A stretch of 64,000 nt of DNA from NCBI GenBank assembly GCA_050084515.1, contig CM114274.1, forward strand, positions 17,608,001-17,672,000, given 5' to 3'. How positions within the stretch are numbered: position 1 is the first letter of the stretch; each line of letters starts with the position of its first letter. Source of the DNA: Blasia pusilla. Its lineage: Eukaryota > Marchantiophyta > Marchantiopsida > Blasiales. Shown piece by piece: positions 1 to 10,895 of this stretch. Under the pieces are notes generated by a model, which worked only from the letters and a program-made list of their open reading frames with translations, was not told the origin of the DNA and searched no databases. Position numbers and translations under genes: made by a program.

Positions 1-1255
1 ATTTAATCCCCTATAAATATAAATTTTGCATTTACCCTAAACCTTAAACACTCTTTCTTTTCAACATCCAAAATCTTACAATGAAAATAGAAAAATTTCT
101 TGATTTTTTAAAATCTAGTCTTCCTTTTTGATTGGAAAAGAATATTTCTTGATGCCAATAATCTTAAATAAAGAAATTTCATAGACTTCACATGGGTTTT
201 GATTTTACTCCGACTAGGTTCACGTAGCATTTTCTCATCTAAAAGCAAATGAAGCCATTTATGTGTAAGTTGCACGACTTTGTTGAATTTCGGAGTGTTT
301 AATTTGAGAATGAGTTCAATGTATGCTTAGGTGGGGATATTAGGACCCCTCACATTGGTTGTAAAAATATTCTTGCGGATTATAGCAATGCATGGGTGGG
401 TTATGTTGTTATGGAGTTGAGTGTCGTTGTTGGCATGTGGCCATTGAGTAGGGAAATTGAGCATTATGTTTGTTGGCACTTGTGTCGTCGAAGCTCAAAT
501 TTCACTTGAAGATTGGTGTTCATTGTGGAGTTTTAGAGTAAACATGCAAATAGTGGATCTTTCAAAGACCCTATACACTCAGACGGTAATTTTTTAAGTT
601 CACTCAAACTCAACCGGCTATTTGATACAAAATACAAAGAAACTCCTAAATTTCATTCGAGTTTTCAACGAAAAATAAAGACTTCCATCGCCTAGGTCAA
701 CACGAAATTCAAGTTCTCCCTAAAGATTATGCTTGAGCCACATTATCATGTTGAGTTCTTTTATCCAACACCCAATTTGAAATAATCGCATAGTATGATA
801 GCAACCAAACATTTGTGTTGGAATGATCTTGCATAAGTTAAGGGTCCAAGCGATTAACTATTAAGATTTTCCAAATGCTCTTATGTGTAGTGCTAGTGGG
901 TGCTTGTGAGATGCCGGGGCTCTTGATGGGTAATTTAAATTATTCATCGTTAATATAAAAATTATAATTATTGATTTTATCCCTAAAATTAGTAAATAAC
1001 CTCTTAAATCAACTTAGAAAGATCCTCTTAGTTGAAAATCAGGTGATCCTATTGGTTCAGAGATCAGGAAATCCTATTTGTTGAGAGGGTCATGTGTCAA
1101 TAGGAAAGGAGTTTGAAAATAGAAGAATCACTCTCAAATAATAGATTAAAATAGGCACATATGCAATAAATTAGGAAAAAAAAATCATCAAGTGATAAAA
1201 TTTATTTTTTCCCACCATACATTTGGTTATTAAGGAGATATTGTGAGTGCAATTG
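1..1255. other. AT-rich stretch without recognised gene
   Basis: I see no long open frame, RNA gene or repeat family member here. The sequence is AT-rich. It ends abruptly at the palindrome that marks the broken 5' side of the gypsy relic that follows, so it may be flanking DNA brought next to the element by a rearrangement. Confidence 0.5.
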
Positions 1256-1295
1256 AAGAAGTTTCCCCACTTCTCGAGAAGTGGGGAAACTTCTT
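1256..1295. repeat. Perfect 40-bp palindrome at the gypsy breakpoint
   Basis: Two 20-base arms (1256-1275 and 1276-1295) are exact reverse complements with no spacer, centred on CTTCTC/GAGAAG. The right arm already belongs to the reverse transcriptase reading frame (codons for GKLL), so the left arm is an inverted copy of coding sequence made exactly where the element is truncated. This looks like a fold-back repair junction or, less interestingly, an assembly join. Confidence 0.85.
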
Positions 1296-3576
1296 ATCTA
1301 TTCGAAGTCACTAGAGGAGCACGTTCGACATGTGAGAGGGGTCTTGTCTAAGCTAAGGGCAACTCAGCTATATGCGAATGTAGAGAAGAGCGAATTTGGT
1401 TTGAGCAAGATCAAATTCTTGGGTCACGTGGTCAGTGCAGATGGCGTCAGTCCAGACATGGAGAAAGTGAAAGCGATTGTCGAGTGGGAACCCCCATCCA
1501 CTGTAAAGGGGATGATGAGGTTGATAGGTGCGGTGCAGTTCTATCGCACTTATGTGAAAAACTTTTCGGGAATTGTGAGACCTCTCACGGATTGGCCCGC
1601 AAAGTTTGCCAACACGACTTGGACCAAGGAAGTTAATGAGGCATTCAGCCGAGTGAAGGAGATTCTATCGCAGGAACCAGTATTGAAGCTGTCGGAGTTT
1701 GACAAACCGTTCGAAGTGCATACCGATGCTAGTGATTTCGCGGTCGCAGGAATGTTGGTGCAAGAAGGGAGACCGGTGGCATACGAGAGCAAGAAGCTTA
1801 GCGATATTGAAAGGAGATGGCCTACTCACGAGAAAGAGTTGTTCGCGGTGGTACATTGCTTGAGGAAGTTGCGGCATTATCTAGGGCTCCACAGGACTCG
1901 AGTATTCACAGATAATATATCACTCAAGTATTTTGAGACCCAGGATCGAGTGACACCAAAGCAACTGCGATGGCATGATACCTTGGCGCTGATGGATGTT
2001 GAGTTGATTCACAAGCTAGATAAAGATAATGTGATTCCAGGTGCGTTGAGTCGCAAGGAGGAACACATGTCATCGACGACATGGGTCTTGAGAGCAATGT
2101 TCCCTAAAGAAACAGACCTGGAAAGAAGGATTCGTGAAGGATATATGAAGGATGCTCACGCAGGGAGTACCGAGGAAGTTGAAGCAGGGTGAGAAGGTGG
2201 CCAACATAAGTTTGAGGCACGGTTTACTAAGGTTCAAACAGAGTAGGATCTATGTAGGGCAAGGCAGGATGCGAACCAAAGTGTTAGCGGAGTGTCACGA
2301 CGGACCCTTGGCAGGACATAAAGGAGAGAAATCTATGCTAGCTGTTTTGTCGAAGCGGTTCTTTTGGCCCAACATGAAAGAGGATGTTGCTCAATATGTG
2401 AAGACCTGTGTGACCTGCCAAGCGAATAGAGTCTCTTATGATAAGAAATAGGGCTTGTTGCATCCCTTGCCGATCCCAGAAGGACCCTTGCAAAGTGTGA
2501 GTATGGATTTCATCACGGGTCTTCCGGGATCTGAGGGATACAACGCTATACTTGTGATTGTTGATCGGTTTAGCAAGTTGGCGAGATTCGTGCCAACGGT
2601 GGATTCCGCAACGGCTTATACGACGGCGCAACTATTTCTCGATAGCTGGTGGCATGCTCACCGTTTGCCAAGGAGCATTGTTTCAGATCGGGATCCAAAG
2701 TTTACCAGTGCTTTCTGGAAGCACTTGTTCAAAAGGTTTAAGACCAAGTTGAGTTTCAGTATGGCTTTCCACCCACAGACAAATGGACAGACTGAAAAAG
2801 TAAACTCTATCGTGAATCAGTACTTAAGGAATTATGTTAGTGTTGATCAACGAGATTGGGTCAAGTGGCTGAGCATGGCGGAGTACTGCTACAACTCGAC
2901 CAAGCATTTTGCAACTGGAGAATCTCTGTTTCTCCTGGCAAATGGACGAGAGCCAGAAGGGCCTCTTGACCTAGCCCTTTCGAAGGGTACTACATTGGCA
3001 TGAACACAACAAGCGACGCCAGAAGGTTTGTTGGTGGAGATGCGAGAACGGGAAGAGCAAGCAAGGCAAAGTCTTGTAAAGGCTCAAATGAGGTACGTTA
3101 AGCATGCTAACAAGAGTCGGCGCCAAGTACGATTCCAAGTTGGAGAGCAAGTGTGGTTAAGTGTGAAGAACCTCACTCTTATGAAAGAGTTCTCGACGAA
3201 GCTGTCTGCCAAGAATGTTGGACCGGATGTGATTGTGGCAAACCCGTTTGAGGATGTATATACGTTGAGGCTGCCGGACAAGTTCAAGATTCACCCGACC
3301 TTTCATGTGTCATTGTTGAAGAAATGCCTTCAAGATAATGGACGTTTTGAGCGGAGACAAGTGGTGAGACCGCACCCAATGATCATAAATGAAGAGCCGG
3401 AGTTTGAGGTGGAGACCATCTTACGTTCGAGGCATCGGGCCAACAAGTATGAATACTTGGTAAAATGGAAGGGCTACCATGTGAAGGAGACGACTTGGAT
3501 TGCGGAGGCGGATTTGGAATACGCGCAAGAGTTGTTGCGAGACTTCAAGCGAACGCAAGCGAAGCACATACGTTAG
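1281..3576 (+). pseudogene. Chromodomain Ty3/gypsy pol relic: RT C-terminus, RNase H, integrase, chromodomain
   Basis: This is the 3' half of a retrotransposon polyprotein that would copy and integrate the element. The frame opens directly after the YxDD box of RT (LLIYSKSLEEH), so the polymerase active site is missing. RT thumb (FLGHVVS) and RNase H (HTDAS, YESKKLSD, HEKELFAVV, FTDN) follow to about 2090. A frameshift near 2160-2190 leads to the integrase zinc-binding region (CHDGPLAGHKGEK, CVTCQANR). Stops at 2449-2451 and 3001-3003 interrupt the same frame. The integrase core has MDFITGL, SDRDPKF and HPQTNGQTEKVN, so the D, D and E residues are kept. The tail has IHPTFHVSLLK and ends in a chromodomain (YEYLVKWKGY, TTWIAEADL) near 3430-3540. 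The chromodomain places it among chromoviruses. The product cannot be functional. Confidence 0.93.
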
Positions 3577-4248
3577 TACGAGGAGACTCTAGAGACATGA
3601 CTTGTAACCAGTGGAATCTTGGGCCGAAGGCTATTGTAACTAGAATATTCTAGTGTTGCAATAAAGAAGTGTATGGATTTGGAGATTCGATACCAGAGTG
3701 ATTGCAATTTGTATGTGGTAGTGCATGGCTATGAGTCGTTCATCATAGGCTTAGGATGTACGTCAAGAGGACAGACAAGGAGTATTTGAGGTGAGAGCTC
3801 GTATGTGGATAAGCACCTAGAACAGGACCTTGTGTTGGATTACACTCAGGCTCGCCCTAGCGTCAGCGGGGCAGATGAAGTCTGTCTTGGGGCTTGGGGT
3901 GATCTTACTTGTGGCTAAATAAGTAAACTTAGTGACGCGCCTAAGTCGAATACGAGAGTGACCCAATAGTAGTACGATTTGTAGACCAGGTAAACATGTG
4001 TGATGTTTACAGGAATGAATCAGAAGAGTCTAAGGTTGCACACTTAGTTAGCTTATTTAATAGGTTAGTTCCTTGGAACTAGTCCAGGCTTATCAAACAG
4101 GAGAGGCTAATAATTCTAAGTGGGGCAAAGCAACAACTATAGACTAAGAGGAATTGCGGGTTAGCCACCAGAACGCAATTCAATGTCAAGGGGTAGGCTG
4201 CCCATGAGACTTGACATAACAAAGTTTTGTGTTGATGAGGGCATCAAC
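3577..4248 (+). other. 3' untranslated internal region of the chromodomain gypsy element
   Basis: This stretch has no open frame. It lies between the pol stop codon and the polypurine tract of the same element, so it is most simply the element's 3' non-coding internal region. An AATAAA-like string occurs near 3660. Confidence 0.6.
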
Positions 4249-4265
4249 CTCTAAAGAGGGGTGAG
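4249..4265 (+). promoter_or_regulatory. Polypurine tract of the chromodomain gypsy element
   Basis: A purine-rich run (AAAGAGGGGTGAG) directly precedes the TGTCGCGACC start of the LTR. That is the position at which plus-strand DNA synthesis is primed in LTR retrotransposons. Confidence 0.75.
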
Positions 4266-5278
4266 TGTCGCGACCCTCATGACCAAACGAGTGCCAAGTG
4301 GAACATCGGAACATTAGCGGGCTCACGCTAATGTTGGAGTTGTAAGATGGTTTGCGCGTTGGAGTAGTCTCAAAGAGGAGACAAGAGACCAGACGCGAGC
4401 GAGACTTTGTGTTTCAGATGTTGTGGTCGCGACCGAGAAACCAGGACCAAACGCGGAATGAGACTTGAAAGAAGTTGAGTCTAGAAAGTGGGTTGCCAAA
4501 AGGAAGAATCCGGATTTGGAACGCCACTAGCGGTTGAGAGTTTCCGACTGTATTTTTAACCATAACTTTTAGCGCCAAGATGCGTTTGGATTAAATAAGG
4601 GTGCATTGGAAGGCTTATGGAAAGCCGGTTCAAACGCACTAAAGATCTTTGCAAACGCATAAGCAGTGGCTGAGAAACAACCCGTAAACGACTGTAAGTG
4701 GAGTCGGGTTGAGGGCCACATTGAAGGGTCCGACCCTCCTTTTCCAAAGGGGGTTATTGGAGAACCCCAAAAGTACTAGTAAGGGGGAAGGTCTCCGAGA
4801 GTGCTTGGAGTCGGAACCCCACTTTGGGCGCCGCGGGGCAGCTCAAGGGCATGGAACGGAACGCGAGTTTGGGGTTGGGTTGGAAAACCTGCACCAAGTC
4901 TATTGAAGCGATTTTAGACGTCCCTCTTGGATTTCACCCCGCGACTCAATTACTTGGGTCTCGGTTTGGAGCTCACACAAGGTCCGTTGAACAGTTGGGA
5001 TCGCTAGGCGCGCAAGTGCCATTTCAGATCCCTGGACTAACCAAGAAGTCTGTTCCAAGTCTTGAAGGACTTGCCATGTTTTGGAAACTAGGAACAAAGG
5101 AAGGTTGAGCTTGATGAGACGCCGAGTTGAGAACTCGGTGGGTTGGAACGCTGGTTGTCCCAGACCCTACTAACGAGAGTGCATGTTTGGGTGCAGATTG
5201 GCGATGAGATCGTGACCTACTGAACGTACGCTTCCGCAACACTAAAGATTGACGTTCAAGGAGAGTAGGGGCGTGACA
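4266..5278 (+). repeat. 3' LTR of the chromodomain gypsy element
   Basis: This 1013-bp segment starts TGTCGCGACCC and ends GGGGCGTGACA, so it has TG...CA ends with short inverted termini. Two more copies in the window (52334-53344 and, reversed, 59711-60733) share both ends and are flanked by short target duplications, which fixes the LTR limits. The bases after 5278 resume gag of DNMT-gypsy copy C. The 5-bp flanks of this LTR do not match (GTGAG, ATACC), as expected when it is the 3' LTR of an element whose 5' half is gone. Confidence 0.9.
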
Positions 5279-6432
5279 ATACCGTTCCATGCTGTAAACG
5301 GGTTAAACTCTCTAGAGTTCCTAGCCCGTTGTGAGTTACACCAAGTCCTAAACTCTACAATGACGTTGTGTAGCTTTATAGTGCCTACAACACTCAAAAA
5401 CCTACGCGGTTCTCTATCCCGATCTTCCATCTCGTACGCCCAACTGGTAGGACCACTCAATATGTACGATGGATCACTAACACACTCCTCTACATGCTCC
5501 CCCTCGTCTCAAGATGACACAGAAGGAGATTGAGGTGGCCTCTCACGTGGAGACCCTCAAAACCTTGCACCACTCCGGGTAAACCCTCTAGAACTACTCT
5601 CAGGTCCACTACCTTGCCTCTCAAAATCCCAAAAGAACGTCGTGATGGCCCTCGTGCCCCTCTCACACGATCACTCTCAATCTTGCAAGTAATCTCTCAA
5701 TCACTAAAACTAAACATGCGGCATTCAATCTACACTCTCTCACTAAGACGTGTGTTGTGCGGCAACAAGCGGCATGGTCTGGAAAATCAACTGATCTATC
5801 GTCTCATCGACAAACCATCCTCAACTCTAGACATCCCATAGAGGTCTATGTCCCCTAAACCCATACATCATCGATCCTCTCAGCATCAGCACAAAACCCA
5901 ATATCCCAAATAACTTCCCAATACCCGCAAGTTGTACTCCTCTTGTATTGATGCTACTCAAACCTCCTCGATGTGCGATACATATCCAATGGTCCGGTGC
6001 GGAACTAGCAGCACGGAACGGCTATAAACGGCACGGCACGGCACGACACTTGGGAATGGGGTGCGGCATTCGGCGGCATACCCTCCTAAATCAGCAATTC
6101 ACACGCTCTGCTCCTTAGTGAAGGAGCGGCTCCGCGATCGAGACGATGTAGTGCGGCCACGAGCGGCACGACGTGGCAATCAGCGGGGCATTGCGGCTAC
6201 GGGTGTCATGGCACGGTACTCGATCGTCGTCGAGCGGCTACCAATCACAACATAGCAACATGAAATAAAAAAATCAAACAACATAACCCAAGTTCATCTA
6301 CCATCATTGGTTGATGACAAAACTACGATGACGGTGGCGGCCAAAACAAAGTACATGGTGGCGGCGCAAGTCAAAGAATCAACAGTCGTCTTTGAAGATC
6401 CTCCACTCCGTAATGGCGACAATGGCAACTGT
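5279..6432 (-). pseudogene. DNMT-gypsy copy C: gag N-terminus and 5' leader
   Basis: On the minus strand, 5457 down to 5279 encodes SGPTSWAYEMEDRDREPRRF, TIKLHNVIVEFRTWC and NSREFNPFTAWNG, which matches the gag start of copy A (22377 down to 22200) residue for residue with few changes. The frame ends at 5279, where the LTR of the chromodomain element is inserted in gag. Upstream of gag (5460-6432), the sequence matches the copy A leader at 22400-23450, including the CGGCAACAAG and GCACGGAACGGCTA segments. It is a fragment with no function of its own. Confidence 0.85.
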
Positions 6433-6438
6433 CACGAA

Positions 6439-7776
6439 TGTTAGGATAGATCGGTGGGATCTAGCAAAGCATCTTCACGAGTAGTGGAGGACATGCCCAA
6501 GAGGTCGAGAATGACCTGCTGAGGCCCCGGGAAACTTGAGAGAGCAGGTTTCCCCTTCGTTTCGGCTCATTTGGAGCCATTTAGAGAAACTTACTATTTC
6601 GGGTAAGTTTCCATGTTGTGGATGGTTGAATTTCTACTTTGGGAAGTGGCCCTTGACCTGCTACAGTAGGTCAAGAGCCAAGGAGATGACCTGCGAGCAT
6701 AGGTTACGGTTGAGAGGGCTTGGGAGAGGGAAGGGGGTATACCTCCAAAAGAGGGAGCTTGAGAGCTCATTCTCTCTTTGTTGAACCTTTTGGCATGAGG
6801 AGGCAAAGCTCCAAATTGCGCACCGTCTATTGCACAGCGTGTAAAACTTCATGATTCACGACGGCATCAAAAAATCAATCAAACATTCCAGTAAAAACTT
6901 ACGAGGACTATCGTAAAGCCCAACGTCTCTTTCTCCTACACAGAATTTGGCAGCGCTTCCGCGCTGATTTCTCCCAATGAAAATGTAAAACCTATGAGAA
7001 CACAAATCATCAAGCTACATGGTGCTCCTGAGAGCATCGGCATGGAGCAATCCACCCCCATACTCAATTCCTATCAAAAATTGGGCAGCGCTTCCGCGTG
7101 CCACTCTCCCGTACAAAAAATCAGCAAAGCAAAACAGCAAACTCGCACAGCTCTTGCTCCGGTGAGCACTCCCATGAGCCATGAAGCGGGGAACAAGGTT
7201 CCCCAACCTGCATGAAACATCGAGCAACCAGCGAGCCCCCTAGAAGCTCTCTCACTCACTCATTCTCTCTTCGTAAAATAAGATCCAATCTCTCTCACAA
7301 CACCATAGTTCTCACATGTGTGCACTCTCACATATGTCCCACAATGTCAAACCAAACCCACTCTCCTAATGAGAGGTTTGGGTTACACTCACAAGGCAAG
7401 GGACCATAGCTTCGCCGCTTCGTGCCAAGAGGTTCAACAAAGAGAGGATGAGTTCTCAAACTCTCTCCTTGAGGTATTCCTCTCTCCCAAGCTCTCTCCA
7501 TGGTAACCTGTGCTCCCAAGTCACCTCCTTGGCTCCTGACCTGATGTAGGAGGTCAAGGGCCACTTACAGAAATAGAAAGTAGACCATATACTCAAAATG
7601 GTACTTACCTAAAATAGTAAGTTCCTAAATATGGTTCCAAATGAGCCGAAACGAAGGGAAAACTTGCTCTCTCAGGTTTCCCGGGGTCTCAGCATGTCAT
7701 CCTCGACCTCCTAAGCCTCTCCTCCACTACTCGCAAAGGCGCTCTACTAGATCTCATCGATCTATCCAAAAAGACA
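6439..7776. repeat. Inverted-arm repeat R, beside copy C
   Basis: The left arm (6439-6806) starts TGTTAGGATAGATC. The right arm (about 7410-7776) is its diverged reverse complement and ends GATCTATCC. Both contain the same blocks, such as GGAAACTTGAGAGAGCAGG and the CGTTTCGGCTCATTTGGA box. From 6807 to 7776 the sequence also matches 23697-24574 beside copy A, in the same place and orientation relative to gag. Repeat R may therefore be the 5' LTR region of the DNMT-gypsy, with an extra inverted piece of R added in copy C. I could not define the other LTR end or a primer site. Confidence 0.7.
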
Positions 7777-10700
7777 ACCCGTAGGCATGAAAGTATTGGT
7801 AATACTAGGGTCATACAGAAGGTCAACACCTCCAAAAATCCTATTGACTCACACACAATGCAAAGAAATAGATATAATATGTCTATAATCTTAAGGAGAA
7901 ATTGAATCTGCAAAAATGTTGGAGTTACCACATGGAAGAGAAATATACCAAAACTTTTGCCAATCGTTTCATAAATTGACCTTTAGGGTGAAGGAGGAAA
8001 AGTAATGTCCTTTATGCATATGATTCTATATTTGGACCTTTTCTTATTTTTTGTGCTTTGTGGGAGTCTTGTTGATGCCTTCCATTCTTTATAGTATCAT
8101 ATTTACTAAAGCCAATGTTTTCACATTCCCTATTAAAATATTTGGAATATATATATTTAATGAAAGCCTAGAAACTATCCTTCCACTAGTACATTGCACA
8201 TGAATCATTTGATTAATTTTTTCTTACAAAATTTTTAGATAAAAATATCTTTGTGAAGAAATTGAATGTCATTGTGCTCGTACATTCAAACGTATCTCCA
8301 TAATTTTTATTTTCATGAATATATTATATCTTTGAAAATTCGTATGTAAAAACCATAAAATATGATGTGATGTTCATTGAAAGATTCTCTTGTAGAGATT
8401 GGCATAGATAGACCTTGAAAAAATATAGATCTGATTTTCAATGTGTTTTGACAAACATGGATATGATCAAATGAGATGACCATATTAGGGTTAACTAAAC
8501 CATGTACATAGTTATTAGCGTAAAATAACCACTTTTTTCATTGCCTTATCTAACTTAGAAATTTTGTAAAATTTTAACCCTAGTATTGCAAGTTATATCC
8601 ACCCACCAAAAATAGGTTGAGTAATAATGTTGGAATTGATAGCCAAGAGTGTCAAATTGTAGGCAACCTTGCCACATTAGCTTTAATCACTAAGATATGC
8701 CAATGTAACCACAAGAATATCTTGAGGTGGAGATACCCAAGGTTGGAGTTGCAATATATTGAAAGAGAATATTACCCTAATTTGTATGCGAACCAAATTT
8801 CAATCATCTCTTAAATGGAGTGAAAAAAGAACCTTGAGATATCCTGATTTGCATCAATGAACCTTTGGATAAACACTCCCAAACATTAGAAATACCCTCA
8901 TTAGTAAAAAGAAGCATTCTAAGAAAATAGATACTTGCTTACTAAGACCCCTCATGAAATCTTATTGCCCACTAGGGTATGCCCTTGGTATCCGCAGACA
9001 TGGTTGCACAAAATCGTACAAGTCCGTCCCTAGGACAGACATGTCCATGGATATGGATTGTAAGAGGTGGGGACCACACTAATAGTTCATGATGGAAGGT
9101 AGGGCAAGGGCGAGTGGGATAATAAGGGGGAAAGGAAGTGGGGATGGAGGGAGGAAGAAACGGGAGAAAATGGAACATATAAGCAAGTGGGAGGAATGCG
9201 AAAGAACGGGAAGCTAGGGCCCATATGGAAAATTCCTTCCATAAGATAAATATAAGTCCACACACATATCCATAGATACGGATTTTGTCCATATGTGGGC
9301 AAGATTTTTAAATCTATATAATTAAAAGAGGATGTGGTTTGAAGACCCCTTCCTTCGGTATTGACACACATCATTTTTGGATCTTATGGTTCTCACGCGT
9401 GCAATGTAAGCACCCAAAGTTTCAACACGTGTAACTTAAGAAGTTAAGTTAAGATGTCTTTCACACACGCATAGCACGGGCAATATAGTAGTCGAGTTTA
9501 TGTTATCTTTGCGAAAAGGTGGACTTACGCAACTAGTTGTGCTAGTAGTTAAAATACAAGCATCTTTTGAATTCTTCTTGAACTTTGCTTACGGACTCTT
9601 GAGTCCTAACCCACTGCAAACCAAGCTTAAGGTTGCAAAATTTAGATGCTTCCTAATAGTGCCAAATAAGATTTTCATATTTCAGTGAGTGAAAAAATTC
9701 AACTATAATCTAGTGTTAAAAAAAGTTTAAGAATATTTATTTGAATTTTGACTAGACTTAACAACTAAGAAAGAAAGGGCGTGTTGAATCGGGAAAGCCG
9801 AGTCTTGTAAAGGTTGGGGAATCTAATATGGACTCTTTTACCCATCTTTTTACGGTCATTCAATACTCTATGTGACCTGGAATAATAAACTAATATAGTA
9901 GTCGTACCATTAAAATGAAAAGTATGTTCTCAAACACCCGTTATCCAGAAAGAGAGAATCGGGGTGAACTCATACGACGAAACGGGAAGAAACGGGAACC
10001 ATGTGTCGGGCGAGGAAACCCGTTACTCGTTCTGTTCCGTTCCGTTCCGTTGCTTTGCGTTTCATTCTGAAAGCCGAGGTCTGTTGGAGACAGTGTCAGC
10101 TGTCAGAGGCTGAGAGTTCCATCTTTTTCCAGGGTACCGTTCTGCTCGACAATGGTACTCCAGTCCCTCCCTCCACTGCTGGCTAATATCTCGTCCCTAT
10201 GGTGCTTTGTAGCCCTGTTGCGGGAATAGGTTTACACGCCCGTGATGTTTAAGCCGCTTGTCCTAAACCCGGTTAACCGCGTGGTCCAGTAGGTACGACA
10301 TCCATTTATTTACTGTAGACCTAGGTGATACCGAGGTTCGGGCCGAAGCATGGCGGTCCGAAGGGTCTGTGGTCAGATAACCGTTGGATCACTGTGAATC
10401 TGCAGGGAGGTTGTAGTAGGCGGTACCTAGGCGGATTAGTAGACGGGGGTGGGAAAGTAAGAGGCGAGACAAAGGAAGGGCTGGATTGGGCCGAAAAAGC
10501 CGACGAGGAAAGTGCCCAGCTCCGATTCTTGGAAGCCATAAATTCCATCAACCGAATCAGTTTGTCCTGCTTCTCTCTACAACAATACCTGAGACTGGAG
10601 GGCAGTGCCCAATCCTCCCCCGCTCCTCTCTTAGGCGTCGAGATCTGAGTCATCGCTCGGTGTGTTGCCTGCATCGTGGCCGAGTGGGCATGTGCCACTC

Positions 10701-10810
10701 TTCAAGAAGAGTTCGCGAGGTCCAGCTGTGAGGAACTCTCGTTGTGGTCTAGTCCCTGGAGGAGCAGGGTGGAGAGGGAGAGAGAAGTTTGGCCATCCCC
10801 ACAAGAACGC
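7777..10810. other. Non-coding flank of the aquaporin gene
   Basis: The first 2 kb are AT-rich and hold no frame that I can relate to a known protein. GC content rises after about 9950, and a short TTCCG tract lies near 10032-10050. The open frames on both strands at 10320-10730 overlap each other and resemble nothing known to me. This stretch probably contains the aquaporin promoter. Confidence 0.55.
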
Positions 10811-10895
10811 TGAATTTATAGGAAGAATTGTACTGAAACGTGGGTCGAACTGATCGACTACTCAGTCGAGGAAGGGAGGAAGAGAAAGTAGGAAA

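Noticed and set aside
10320-10731. Coding frames upstream of the aquaporin on both strands
   Set aside because: They overlap each other, have no recognisable motif and lie in the probable promoter and leader region.
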